This document shows positions 9,350 through 20,906 of a DNA stretch of 64,000 bases, piece by piece; the stretch's first letter is position 1; every line of letters begins with the position of its first letter. Source of the DNA: Protopterus annectens (lineage: Eukaryota; Chordata; Ceratodontiformes; Protopteridae); contig NC_056745.1 in assembly GCF_019279795.1 (NCBI RefSeq), positions 1,489,886,295 through 1,489,950,294 on the forward strand. Reading direction: 5' to 3'. The notes under the pieces were generated by a model that made no database searches, had not been told where the DNA came from, and worked only from the letters and a program-made list of their open reading frames with translations. A program made the position numbers and the translations under genes.

Positions 9350-12235
9350 GATTTTATTTTATTTATTTTACATTTGTTCATAGGTTCATAGGTTCATAGG
9401 TAGGTACTAGGCTATTGGCCTTAGGGCCTATATAAGCCTAGCCAAAAAATGTACCCTGGCTTTCGCCACCCAAGAAAATTATTTTCCTGTGCCCCTGTCG
9501 AGCAGAGCCACAGAAGTGATCCCCGGGGTGAATTTCCCATTTCCCATCCAATTATCAAGATTTTTCTTGAAGAGTGCTAATGAGGAGCTCTGTTTGACAT
9601 AGATAGGTAGTCTGTTCCAGAGTATGGGAAGTCTCTGGGACAGGAATCTATCCCTCCAGCATGTTCTGTTTATTGTGGTGACAAGGTTAGGGTCCCTAGC
9701 TCTTAGGGATTGGGATTTCTTTAAGTGGATCATGTCCAACAGCTCTGGGTTTGACATAGCTTTGTATGTTAGGCAGAGATCACCTCTGAGTAGGCCATAT
9801 GCGATGGAGTAAAGCTGGAGTTTTTTGAGATGGTCTGCATAGGGCATCTGCTTGAGGCCAGTAATCCTCTTTGTGAGGTATTTCTGTGGTCTTTCCAGTT
9901 GTTGTAGATGTCTTGTGAGGTACATACCAAAAGGGGCGTTGTACTCTATAATGGGTCTAATGAGTGATGAGTAGAGGGGAACAATGACCTCTTTTTTTCT
10001 GGATGAGAAACCTTTTGTGATGAGGTGAGCCACATAGAAGGATTTCCTGACCACTGTGGTGATGTGATTATAAAAGGAGAGACTACTGTCCACCTGCGTC
10101 CCAAGGTCTCATCACATTTTTGGCATTAAGTAGACTACCAGCTATGTGGTAGTTCATGGGTACAGAGTTTTTACCAAAGGGGATGACAATACACTTTTTG
10201 GCATTGAGCTTCAGGCCATGGCTTTGACACCAGGTATCTGTCTCAGTGAGGCCCTTTTGTAGTTTGTCCACATCATTAGGAGTTTTGATTATGGCTCCTA
10301 GTTTGCAGTCATCTGCAAACTTTGTTAGCCAAAGACCTTCTGTGTTAGCCTGCACTTCAGAGAAGTAGATACCAAACAGGAGAGGACCCAGGACTGAACT
10401 CTGTGGTACTCCACTTGTCACTGGTCTGAAGTCAGATTTGGAATCCGCTGCTTTCACAGTGTGGGTTCTGTCCGTGAGCCAGTTGGCAACCCATCTTGTG
10501 CCATAGGGATTTATACCTAGTTTAGTGAACTTATCTATAATTCCAGAGTGGAGGATGGTGTCGAAAGCCTTGGCGTGATCTAGATAAGCTGTGTGAACCA
10601 TTTTACCCTCATCTATGGCTTTGGTGACTGCTTCAAAGAAGTCAATCAGGTTTAGGAGACATGATCTGCCTTTTACAAATCCAAACTGGGTAGGGTCCAG
10701 AGTTTGGAGATTACCAATGTCTTTGTTTATAAGTTCCACGATGATACATTCCATGGCCTTGCAGACCAGGCTCGTCAGGCTAATGGGGCGGTAGTTCCCG
10801 GGGTCCGTCGTGGCTCCCCCTTTGTGGAGTGGGATAACCATCATGGTGCGCCATTCAGTGGGTACAAAGCCTGAGGTGAGGCTATAATTGAACATGGTAC
10901 TTAGGTAGGGTGCCAGTTCATTTGGTAGTTCATGTAGAACGCAGCCTGGGATATTGTCAGGTCCCATGGATGCTGTGTTCTTGGCTTTGGAGAGTGTGTT
11001 TTATACCTGTGCAGCCGTGATTATAGGAACTTTGCATTCTTCTGGTATAGAGATGGGCCCTCTAGGGGGTGAGAGGGGGGTAAAGTTTGCACTGAACCTA
11101 TCTGCTAGGATGTTGGCAATACCGGGAAAGTCCAACTGGACTAGATCCATTTACAGTGGAGGCCCGGGGAGAAAAGCTCCACAATTATAACAATAATGCA
11201 TGTTTTATACAGAATTATAACAATAATACATGTTTTAAACAGAATTATAAGAACATGCTAGCAGTGGAGAACACCAATAGATCTTTACATGTGGGAATTT
11301 ATAGACAGACAAGACATAATAGATATTTACATGTAGGAACTTTTAGACAAACAAGACATATTCAAACAACATTATTCACATTTTCAGGGTAGAAATACGA
11401 AAACACGCAGAATATATGTCAGCAGTGATCATGGTTGGTGAGCTACTGACTAGCGATAGTTTGACTAACTGTGTTAGTACGTTAGAGCATTACAGTGAAG
11501 TCATTAGAAGACATCATTGTCAATGGAGGGTGAGAGGTACAAAGCATTTATTTTTATGTAATACATGGACATAACCAGGTATTCAGTAGGTGTGCTTTTG
11601 GGGTGTTTTTAAAGTGTGAGGTAGAGGAGCTTGCTATTATTGAAAAGGGGAGGGTATTCCAATTTTTAGCAACTGTGTGGGAGAATAGTGCTTTTCCTGC
11701 AGTATTATTAGCTCTAGAGATACTGAGGAGTGATTTGTCATTAGAGCGGAGGGGGTGATTTGCTGTGTATTGAGTTAGCAGTTGCCCTAGTGATGGGGTT
11801 TTATCACGATATTTTAGAATGTTGTACGTAATGGCTAGCTGATGGAAATTGAGAAGTTGTGGAAATTCTAACCATTGTAGGTCTCTTACAGTGGTGTGTT
11901 CTGAAGGAGGTGTTGTTAGCAAACTTGGCAATCTTATTATAGCATGAGTCAAGTTTATCCAGGTCTGTTTTTCTGATATGGGTAAGAATAGGTGCTGCAT
12001 ACATTAGTGTGGACAATAGGTGAGTTTGTGCTAGGGTGATTCTAGCTTGATCTGAGGGGACTTTTTTGAGCCTGTAGAGTGTACCCATTTTTTTGTGAAC
12101 CTTTTTGATAGTTTGGGATATATAGACATCAAAGTGAAGGTTTTGGATTAAAGTGCATAAAGTTGCATTTATGCTGTAAACTGTTAAGTATCTGTTGTAG
12201 TCATTTGAAATCACTGAATCATGATGCAGTATAAA
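9350..12235 (-). mobile_element. L2-like LINE, - strand, interrupted by a CR1-like insertion
   Basis: The element is in two pieces, 9350-9376 (the tail ACAAATGTAAAATAAATAAA read on the - strand) and 11121-12235. Between them lies a CR1-like copy. The right piece encodes an LINE ORF2 C-terminus on the - strand: KKMGTLYRLKKVPSDQARIT, LMYAAPILTHIRKTDLDKLD, ITYNILKYRDKTP, VAKNWNTLPFSII. Its two halves are in different frames, with the shift near 11890. Its 3' UTR carries GGAGCTTTTCTCCCCGGGCC, which links it to the tails in szl intron 1. It lies antisense in szl intron 3. The clade call rests on my memory of L2 C-termini. Confidence 0.6.
9377..11120 (-). mobile_element. CR1-like LINE, 5'-truncated, inserted in the L2-like tail
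   Basis: Reads right to left. The 3' tail (three copies of TTCATAGG at the left end, i.e. (CCTATGAA)n on the coding strand), then 3' UTR, then ORF2. Reverse-transcriptase motifs include NYRPISLTSLVCKAMECIIV, PTQFGFVKGRSCLLNLIDFF, HTAYLDHAKAFDTI, SGVPQSSVLGPLLFG and FADDCKLGAI. The C-terminal part RDRFLSQRLPILWNRLP follows after a frame break near 10085-10110. It starts in the endonuclease-RT linker, so it is 5'-truncated. The flanking L2-like bases continue directly on both sides with no visible target duplication. Confidence 0.88.
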
Positions 12236-12378
12236 CTGTAGTGTGCACTGGAATGAGGACCTTCATTTTGCCCCAACCTATTCAGTTTTGCCATGTCTTG
12301 GGAGTGTTCCCCTATCACAATGTCCTGTGCTGCAACTTTTGGTGCACAACTTTTGTTTCATCTACAGTTTTCAATGGC

Positions 12379-12648
12379 AAGTGTTTCCCCTTAAGTTGTT
12401 GTTGTGTCTTTCAGCTTTTCCTGGTTAGGGGTTGCCACAGCAGAACTCCGGTCCGCTAATGATTGGCAGTAGATTTTTACATGCCGAGTTGCCAGCTCTG
12501 ACGCACAACCTTCAACAAAGGTACACCCATTCAAGCATGTCTTCACACAGAAGATGCTTTAGCTGAGAATCGAACAGGAAAATGTCTTACTGTGAGGCGA
12601 TAATGCTACCGCAGCACCACCACTGCAGTTAAGTGTTTCCCCTTAAGT
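12379..12648 (-). mobile_element. tRNA-headed SINE with perfect 18-bp target duplication
   Basis: The insert (about 12397-12630) is flanked by AAGTGTTTCCCCTTAAGT at 12379-12396 and 12631-12648, an exact direct repeat. On the - strand it reads from a tRNA-like head (GCAGTGGTGGTGCTGCGGTA, ATTATCGCCTCACAGTAAGA, CTGTTCGATTCTCAGC as B box) through CTTCTGTGTG and CTACTGCCAATCATTAGCGG to a tail TGGCAACCCCTAACCAGG with an AACAACAAC end. The head matches the common fish-type SINE that also occurs at 43600. It lies antisense in szl intron 3. It is the most complete copy of this family here. Confidence 0.88.
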
Positions 12649-12957
12649 GCTTCATCCTTATTTCCTCCACAGGCTAACAGTTTGTAAGTAAAGATGGACA
12701 GTTTGTCCTTATTTCCTCCGCAGGCTAACAGTTTGTAAGTAAAGATGGACAGTTTGTCCTTATTTTCTCCGCAGGCTAGCAGTTTGTAAGTAAAGATGGA
12801 CAGTTTGTCCTTATTACCTCCACAGGCTAACAGTTTGTAAGTAAAGATGGACAGTTTGTCCTTATTTCCTCCGCAGGCTAACAGTTTGTAAGTAAAGATG
12901 GACAGTTTGTCCTTATTTCCTCCGCAGGCTAACAGTTTGTAAGTAAAGATGGACAGT
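12645..12957 (+). repeat. 51-bp tandem array with splice-site-like units
   Basis: Six units with a period of 51 bases. Each reads AACAGTTTGTAAGTAAAGAT, GGACAGTTTGTCCTT, then ATTTCCTCCGCAGGCT. Every unit thus holds a pyrimidine tract with CAG, eleven bases (GCTAACAGTTT), and GTAAGT (at 12684 and every 51 bases to 12939). All are in the sense direction of szl intron 3. See findings. Confidence 0.93.
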
Positions 12958-13038
12958 TCTATTGACTTTTAATCCCATCATTACTGAGGTCAAAACATTC
13001 CTTTCTCATTAACTATTTGAGCCATCGATTCACATTTC

Positions 13039-13483
13039 CACTGGGACCACGTAATGTACCAGCCAATAGCAGGATGCGTACTAAATGCTTGTAATAACCT
13101 GCACTGGGACCACGTAATGTACCAGCCAATAGCAGGATGCATACTAAATGCTTGTAGTAACCTGCACAAACCCTTATTTTTTATCTAGCTGACCATTCTA
13201 TTAGGCAAAGTAGAAAGAAGGGTTAAAAACCTGACAGTGTAGTGTTTATAAACTGGTACACTGCCAGTGTGGATATGACCTGAGCTCGTTATGCAGCATG
13301 CCACACAGAGATTTTACCAGTGCTGTGTCTATAAGTGATGCTGTGATAGTTTTAAACATGACAGTGTAGTGTTTTATAAACTGGCACACTGCCAGTGTGG
13401 ATATGACCAGAGTTCGTTATGCAGCATGCCACACAGAGATTTTACCAGTGCTGTGTCTATAAGTGATGCTGTGATAGTTTTAT
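13039..13483. repeat. Two tandem duplications (about 63 bp x2 and 128 bp x2)
   Basis: The first pair has CACTGGGACCACGTAATGTA starting near 13039 and 13102. The second pair has GACAGTGTAGTGTTTATAAA and TGCAGCATGCCACACAGAGA near 13232 and 13360 with only a few differences. They are recent local duplications with no coding content. Confidence 0.85.
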
Positions 13484-13585
13484 TGGTAAGTACTGCTGAT
13501 GCCATAGCTTTTATGGCTTCTGTTTTCTTTTAGCAAACCAGCACATTTTTTCTGCCATCATAGTTTTTGCAAGTGTCAAATGTGG

Positions 13586-13925
13586 GTCTAGTTCACATTG
13601 TCGTAAGCCGACAATATCGAATACGATATTGTCGGCACGACAATGTCAAAAGTCCAGAACATCGCGCAAGTAAATGGAAATCTCTATAAGGGGGAGATTT
13701 CCATTTACCTCAATGTAGTGCGGTCTCTGAGTTGGTATATTTAAGAAGGGGGGTGTGAGGGGTGCAGGGGGACTTGCCTCCCTGCCTACGCTAGTTAAGT
13801 TTTTTTTTATTGATTTATTCTTTGTTTACGTTATTCGAAATTTTACTACTTTGATCAATAAAGTTCGACTTTTTTTAATTCGATGTAGTAAAATTTCGAT
13901 AACATGATATAGACGCCTCAAATGC
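13586..13925 (+). mobile_element. Hairpin-bearing repeat, copy 1 (possible MITE)
   Basis: Shares GTAGTGCGGTCTCTGAGTTG, GTATATTTAAG and a G-rich GGTGCAGGGGG block with a second copy at 20962-21305, so it is a dispersed repeat. Its left part holds two strong inverted repeats. The first is a compound hairpin at 13596-13645: arms CATTGTCG/CGACAATG around CCGACAATATCG/CGATATTGTCGG. The second is a 15-bp perfect stem at 13670-13684/13694-13708 (GTAAATGGAAATCTC). It ends about 100 bases before szl exon 4. Boundaries and class are uncertain. Confidence 0.6.
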
Positions 13926-14027
13926 TAATGACTCAAAACTTAATGATTCAAAACTGCATATATAAGAGTTTGCATGTATCGGGTTTAATAAAAAAATGTT
14001 CATGCAATTGTTTCTTTCTATCCATAG

Positions 14028-14335
14028 CAGTAAAAGTTAAACTGGTGAAGAAGCAGGCGGCCTCACATCAGCTGGAATACGAAGTAGAAGGAAGAGTAGA
14101 ATTTATCAAGCAGGGATTACTCATGCCGTTCGATACACGCAACTTGATTCAGCAGTGGTTGATGATCAATGACCAGTGTGCCCAGCAGCTAGGTCATTTA
14201 AACCGTTCAGTGTTTTACGTGATTGTAGGAGATGTATATGAACGAAAGGTGACATTCAACCGAATCTATAACTGGCAAAGAAAAGATGGCCAGCTGACAA
14301 CAGCCACACGCAAATGGAGACAACATAAATGTTAG
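14028..14335 (+). CDS. szl: sizzled exon 4 (netrin-like domain and C-terminus)
   Basis: Last coding exon. The acceptor follows a pyrimidine-rich tract and CATAG ending at 14027. A second AG three bases later is possible, but only the first keeps NNNF-AVKVKLVKK in frame. It encodes the NTR module (KVKLVKKQAASHQLEYEV, VEFIKQGLLMPFDTRNLI, QWLMINDQCAQQL, YVIVGDVYERKVTFNRIY) and ends with RKWRQHKC and TAG at 14333-14335. A terminal Cys after a basic run is typical of the sizzled/SFRP group. The exon adds 101 residues. Intron 3, before it, is 8.2 kb and carries the SINE, LINE, MITE and minisatellite load described separately. I see no disabling change in any of the four exons, so the gene looks functional. 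Confidence 0.96.
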
Positions 14336-14475
14336 AAGCATTTCCTGGCCTCAGACTGTTACACTACTCTGTATACCATATGCACTCTTGTAAATATTAT
14401 TTTTATATCATCACCTTGTAAATAGAAATGTATTATACATGAAAATGTAAAAATAAAGTTTTATTGTATATATGT
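14336..14475 (+). other. szl: sizzled 3' UTR with poly(A) signal
   Basis: After the stop codon comes a short AT-rich 3' UTR. A canonical AATAAA lies at 14452-14457, followed by a T/GT-rich stretch (TTTTATTGTATATATGTTT) that fits a cleavage downstream element. The inferred 3' UTR is about 130-140 bases. No second AATAAA of comparable context follows before the hAT-like repeats begin. Confidence 0.75.
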
Positions 14476-14799
14476 TTATACTAGCATGCTCCACTTTTTC
14501 TGGTCTTTAGTTTTGCTTGTCTGATTTTATTTTGGAATAAAAGTGAGAATCTCCTACAATGGAATATAGATAACGTGAACAGGGAGGTTGTGGCCCTGAA
14601 ATCATGGCTAACTGATTGAAAAAGTATAGGTGACGTTGGATTGTCTTTAACATTTTCTTGGTTAACATTGTGTAACATGTTTAAGGTAAAATGCATCACT
14701 TGCAGATTTAAGGAGTTTTCAGTACGCACAAGATGGGAGTGAAAGCAACGTGAGTGGACTTGGCAAGCTAAGAGCAACAGATAAAATGCATAGCAGCTT

Positions 14800-15000
14800 T
14801 GCTTTGACTTGGGCATAGCCAGCTTTAGGTACCAGCAAACCCTGCGGTCGCTGGGGGATCCCTGTTCCTGGGGGTCCCCCAACCACAGCAAGTTTATGTT
14901 ATCTAGATATTTTGTAACATGTCTGTCAAACGAAAGAAACTAGTACAGCAATCTTGTATATTTAATAAACCAGGTGGGTAATAACTCTTATTTATATCTC
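14800..15000 (+). mobile_element. hAT-like fragment
   Basis: G/C-rich block GGGGGATCCCTGTTCCTGGG with CCCCCAACC, followed by a short open start MSVKRKKLVQQSCIFNKPGG from the ATG at 14920. This resembles the first exon of ZMYM1-like hAT transposases as I remember them. No transposase body follows. Related G/C-rich ends lie at 15.15, 16.57 and 18.18 kb. Confidence 0.35.
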
Positions 15001-15139
15001 CTTTAAAATTCAAACATATTTCAGGTTAAAGTAACAGTGTTTTATGAAGCAACAACTTTCACAATTCCATTAAATATTTCATCACTGACATAGTGCCCCT
15101 GGCTTAGTTAAACCTTGCTGGTGGACATTTTTTCCACTA

Positions 15140-15470
15140 AAACTAACAATGTAGCCAGCTTTTGATACCTGAAATACCTGTGGCTGCAAGGGGGCCCCAT
15201 TAATCATCCTTGACTATGTGGGAGCCCCATAAAAGCTGCAGCTGGTTGGGGAAAAAACAAGGGGAAGTGTATTAATTTCCTGATTATGTTCTTTAGCCTG
15301 AACAGGTTGTGATATGACCCTGTGAGGATAAAGCTGATAATGAACATCAGCAGGGTAAGCACTAGAGAGATCAGCAGCCCTGAGTGACTGATCTCGGTGC
15401 AAACTGTGGATGTTAAGAAGAACCGATGGTTCCAATTTTCAGGGATGGTTTTCTCTTTCAGGGAGTTTTA
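15140..15470 (+). repeat. Dispersed repeat, copy A (hAT-like end?)
   Basis: About 200 bases are shared with 16570-16800: a GGGGCCCC block, TCATCCTTGACTATGTGGG, CCCATAAAAGCTGCAGCTGG, TTGGGGAAAA, TGATTATGTTCTTTAGCCTG and ATGACCCTGTGAGGATAAAG. The two copies differ at many sites, so they are old. No coding capacity. Confidence 0.65.
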
Positions 15471-15749
15471 TAAATACTAGCAGAACACCAGAGACTATAA
15501 CTCTCAACTTCTTTGCTGAAAAATTCACCACAATAACATTAATAGAATAAAGGTTCAAAATCAGGAACATGTTTTAAATATTAGTCTAATTCAATTAAAA
15601 CGTTAATAAAATAACACTTTTTGCATCAATATGCATCTCTTTGGTACAATAAGTGTAAAACTCTGATGTCTGGATGTATAGACTGTAATCTTGAGTGATT
15701 TACAAGCAAATCAAACTGTTTACAAAGGGCAGAGCAAAATTATGAGCAA

Positions 15750-15922
15750 AATCAGGGAAAACCTGTGAAATCAGGGACTGTGACAGGTTTGCATTACTCC
15801 TCACTGAATCAGGGAAGGTCTGTGAAATCAGGGACTGTGACAGGTTTGCATTACACCTCACTGAATCAGGGAAGGTCTGTGAAATCGGGGACTGTGACAG
15901 GTTTGCATTACTCCTCACTGAG
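15750..15922. repeat. 60-bp tandem repeat, about 3 units
   Basis: The units contain AATCAGGGACTGTGACAGGT, TTGCATTACTCCTCACTGAA and TCAGGGAAGGTCTGTGA. Confidence 0.9.
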
Positions 15923-16054
15923 GTAAATAAAAGTGACTTACCCCTGCTGCTGTTTGAGGATTACTAAGTGGGAGACACTGATCTGGTGTGTCAGCACCAG
16001 TGTTGCACAGTGTATTGTTATTTGCTGAAATAGGTACAAAACTAGTATGGATTA

Positions 16055-16430
<376 letters not shown>

Positions 16431-16569
16431 ATCATTGATTTTTATTTGTGCACACACCCAATAATGCCAGGACACATACATTATTTCTCTGGGTATTGGT
16501 AAAAAATACATCGGCATGTAATTATATTTCAAAGGTAAGGCATAAAATATATCACAGAACATTCAGACA

Positions 16570-16800
16570 CCTAGATCTTCAAAGAATCTGGGGCCCCCAA
16601 ACCCTAGACTCTATAAATTGATACAGGGGGCTCTCTTAGTCATCCTTCACTGTGTGGGGACCCCAAAAAAGCTGCTGCTGGTTGGGGAAAAATGAGGAGG
16701 AAAAATAAACAATTTTGTGATTATGTTGTTTAACCTGAACATGCTAGAATATGACCCTGTCAAGATAAAGCTGATAACGGCCTCTTCTCTCAACTGCACC
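16570..16800 (+). repeat. Dispersed repeat, copy B
   Basis: Second copy of the sequence at 15140-15470, with TCATCCTTCACTGTGTGGGG, AAAGCTGCTGCTGGTTGGGG and TGATTATGTTGTTTAACCTG. Confidence 0.65.
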
Positions 16801-16851
16801 CATTCGAAAACCAACCCTGCTCGGATATGTGTGTGTACAGAAAGCTGCTGT

Positions 16852-16852
<1 letters not shown>

Positions 16853-16940
<88 letters not shown>
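16853..16940. repeat. (GT)n microsatellite
   Basis: Uninterrupted tract of about 85 bases directly after repeat copy B. Confidence 0.97.
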
Positions 16941-16942
<2 letters not shown>

Positions 16943-18159
16943 GAGGGATTGTGTGGTTATTTTTTTTCATTTTCATTACAGTCAGACCTTAGAGGTCATT
17001 TTAGTTTGTATTTGGGCTGAAGACAGTGTGGTCATTGTTTCTTACTTTTCTCACAGACCTCAGAGGTGTACAGAGAAGGTTACTATAGCTTGTGTAGGGC
17101 CAGTGTGCTATTTAGCAGCATCAAAGTAGAATGCATTACTATAATCATTATATTTCTCACGTTCCCGTTCCTTACAATCAATCACACTTCAGGCAGGTGG
17201 CTTGCCTTTGCCAGTTTGGGTTGAGGAGTGAGGAGGTATGCTATATTTATGTCAGCAGTCACTTGAAATACATGATTGTGATCATTTGAATCTCTGCTTT
17301 CATCCCAGTCTAACACCAGAGGGATGCACAAGCAGTCTTTTTTTTTTTTTAGAGGGAGGAATTTCACAGATAGGGCCTGTGTATCCAGACAGCAACTGGC
17401 TTGTTAGTTTATTGTGAGCTACTATTGTGTCATCTTTGAACATTAAGCCTTGGGTACATCTTATGTGTTCCTTGAAAGAAAAAAACATAAGCCTGAAATT
17501 CTTTTCTTACCCATATTTTTGTTTATGTTACCAATGGAGTAAAAGGCTGAGAAAATGCTCTAATACATCCCCAAACATCTATAGCCCTGGCTTGTTTGAG
17601 TAACTTCCTAAATGTTTATTATTGTGCTGCCTTGGTCAGGAAAGGTGTGTTGAAAGGATGCAAGGAAAACTAAAGTTGAACAGCAACATAATTTCCTTCG
17701 TTAATATTAATTTCTGTTCCAAGTCTTCAATAGAAGAAAAGTTTGAGTAAAAAATAAAAAAAAATTAAAATGCACTTCACAGCATAGAGGAAGTCATGGC
17801 TTCTTTAAAAAAAAAGCTGAAGAGTAAGACAATCTGAGAAGGACAAAAAAAGTAATGTGTATGGTAGGGGGAGCCCAAGATGGGTGTGTGTATGTGGAGG
17901 GGGGGTTCAAACAGTAGGCCTAGGGTGCCATTTTGCCAAAGTCCAGACTTGTACAAAGAATTGCTGCAATGTGTCATTGCTGTAACTAAATGCCAGTAAC
18001 TGTAAATGTTCTTATGTGGCATGGGCCAGCATAGGATGGTACACAGTCCTGCTGTAATGAAAGAGTATTGTAGCTACAGGTCAGTCTGTGTGTACTACTC
18101 CTAAAAGTTTTCAGAATGAACTAAAAGGTTGCTTAGGAAGGGTGACAGTGACAAGGTGA
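16941..18159. other. No gene or repeat recognised
   Basis: Intergenic DNA with short A/T runs (17339, 17806) and a G-run near 17898. No coding frame looks like a protein family. Confidence 0.4.
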
Positions 18160-18245
18160 TACGTAGACTGCAAGTGCGTAGGGGTCCCCCAATTTGACAT
18201 CTGCTGGGGGCCCCCAAAATGCTAAGACTGGCCCTGGACTTGGGA
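18160..18245. mobile_element. hAT-like terminus
   Basis: On the - strand it reads CCAGGGCCAGTCTTAGCATT followed by TTGGGGGCCCCCAGCAG. CAGGGCC ends of this type are common for hAT elements. No partner end or transposase can be assigned. Confidence 0.4.
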
Positions 18246-18484
18246 GTACAGAGTATGTATTTGTCAAATATAACAGGTATGGGCAGTGGAAAAGGAACCT
18301 TCCACAAAAATATGAATTTTCTGGGACAGTCCTGCACAGGAATGCAAACCTGCTAGTGTCATCTGTGCTGCTAACTTATGCACCTACTCTAAATGTCCAG
18401 ATTTTAGTTTGAGATCACTGTATCCCATATTTATCCAACTCTGTTTTCACCTTTGTATTATCATGATTCCACTGCCAGTGCATG

Positions 18485-18712
18485 TAATTGATCCATGAGT
18501 AGATATAGTCGCAGTGTAATTGATCCATGACTAGATATAGTCCCAGTGTAATTGATCCATGACTAGATACAGTCCCAGTGTAATTGATCCAGGACTAGAT
18601 ATAGTCCCAGTGTAATTGATCCATGACTAGATATAATCCCAGTGTAATTGATCCATGACTAGATATAGTCCCAGTGTAATTGATCCATGACTAGATATAG
18701 TCCCAGTGTGAA
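18485..18712. repeat. 32-bp minisatellite, 7 units
   Basis: Period 32, unit TAATTGATCCATGACTAGAT followed by ATAGTCCCAGTG. The units are nearly identical, which suggests recent expansion. Confidence 0.95.
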
Positions 18713-18754
18713 AGGAAAAGTAAGTTGATAGGCACTTACCTTAATACTCCAGAC

Positions 18755-18947
18755 AACATAGCCAGCCTAAAGGCATAGGCCAACTAGGTGGTCGCCTAGG
18801 GCGCCGCTCTAGCAGGGGTGCTTTTCCGGTATTTATTTGTTGCAGGTAGACCAGGATGGGGGCATCGGGTAGTATAGTGGGGGGCACCGTGGAGCCCTTT
18901 TGCCTAGGGCACCAGTTGACCTAAGACCGCTCCTGCCAGACAACAAA
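18755..18947. mobile_element. Short non-autonomous DNA element (hAT-like)
   Basis: GC-rich block with the ends CCAGCCTAAAGGCATAGGCC and, on the other strand, GGCAGGAGCGGTCTTAGGTC. Internal GTCGCCTAGGGCGCC and TGCCTAGGGCACC form an inverted pair. It resembles small hAT-type MITEs found in many vertebrates. There is no coding content. Confidence 0.45.
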
Positions 18948-19840
<893 letters not shown>

Positions 19841-19851
19841 TACATATATAT

Positions 19852-19964
19852 ATACACCAATGGCACCTCGGCGTTCCTGAAAATCTACTGCCAATCATTA
19901 GTGGACCGGAGTTCCGCTGTGGCAACCCCTAACCGGGAAAAGCCAAAAGAACAACAACAATACA

Positions 19965-19965
<1 letters not shown>
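19852..19965 (+). mobile_element. SINE 3' fragment
   Basis: Carries AAATCTACTGCCAATCATTA, GTGGACCGGAGTTCCGC, TGGCAACCCCTAACCGGG and AAAGCC with an (AAC)n end. These are the 3' half of the same SINE family as at 12.4 and 33.1 kb. The head is missing. The tail runs straight into a (CA)n tract, so the microsatellite may have grown from the SINE tail. Confidence 0.8.
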
Positions 19966-20290
<325 letters not shown>

Positions 20291-20813
20291 GTTCTGCTAC
20301 TACAGAATGGTTGCAATATGTTTTTTAAAAAGGGGTACCTATCTGATTTATGGATAAGTTTTGACTGTAGCCAGTTATGAGTCAATTAGGATGTTCTTCT
20401 TTAAGAACACTCTTTGCATTCAATCGCACAGATGCTTCTGTGTCTGTGCAAGCAATGATTTACGTCTTCATCTTCTGCTCCCGTGTGGAATTTGAATTCC
20501 AGAAGATGTTTGGACTGTGAATGAAGGTGCAAGTGAGAAGTACGTGTGTGCGTGTCTGTGTTTAAGTGTTAAGAGTTTTAAGAGGTGTGTGTGGATGTTA
20601 GAAGGAGGTAAGTAGGGGTGTGTATGCATGCATGTAAGAAGTAGGTAGGTATGGTAGGTGTGTGTTTGTGTGTGTTTAAGAAGTAGGCAGATCTGTGTAT
20701 GTTTGTAAAAGGGAGATAGGAGTGTGTGTTTGTAAGAGGGAGGGGTACTTACATATTATCACAACCAGGTTATTTATCTTGCTTTGACCCCAATTTATTG
20801 AGGTAAGCAACAG

Positions 20814-20814
<1 letters not shown>
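20291..20814. repeat. Degenerate GTGTGT/AAGAGGGAG-type sequence
   Basis: From about 20530 the sequence is a loose array of GTGTGTGTTTGTAAGAGGGA-like words. Similar words flank the TG tracts at 21.98 and 22.49 kb, which suggests shared origin. The left part shows nothing. Confidence 0.5.
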
Positions 20815-20902
<88 letters not shown>

Positions 20903-20906
20903 ATGC

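Noticed and set aside
14920-14985. A hAT transposase gene beginning MSVKRKK
   Set aside because: Only about 20 codons are open before a stop and no transposase body follows, so I list it only as a weak fragment.
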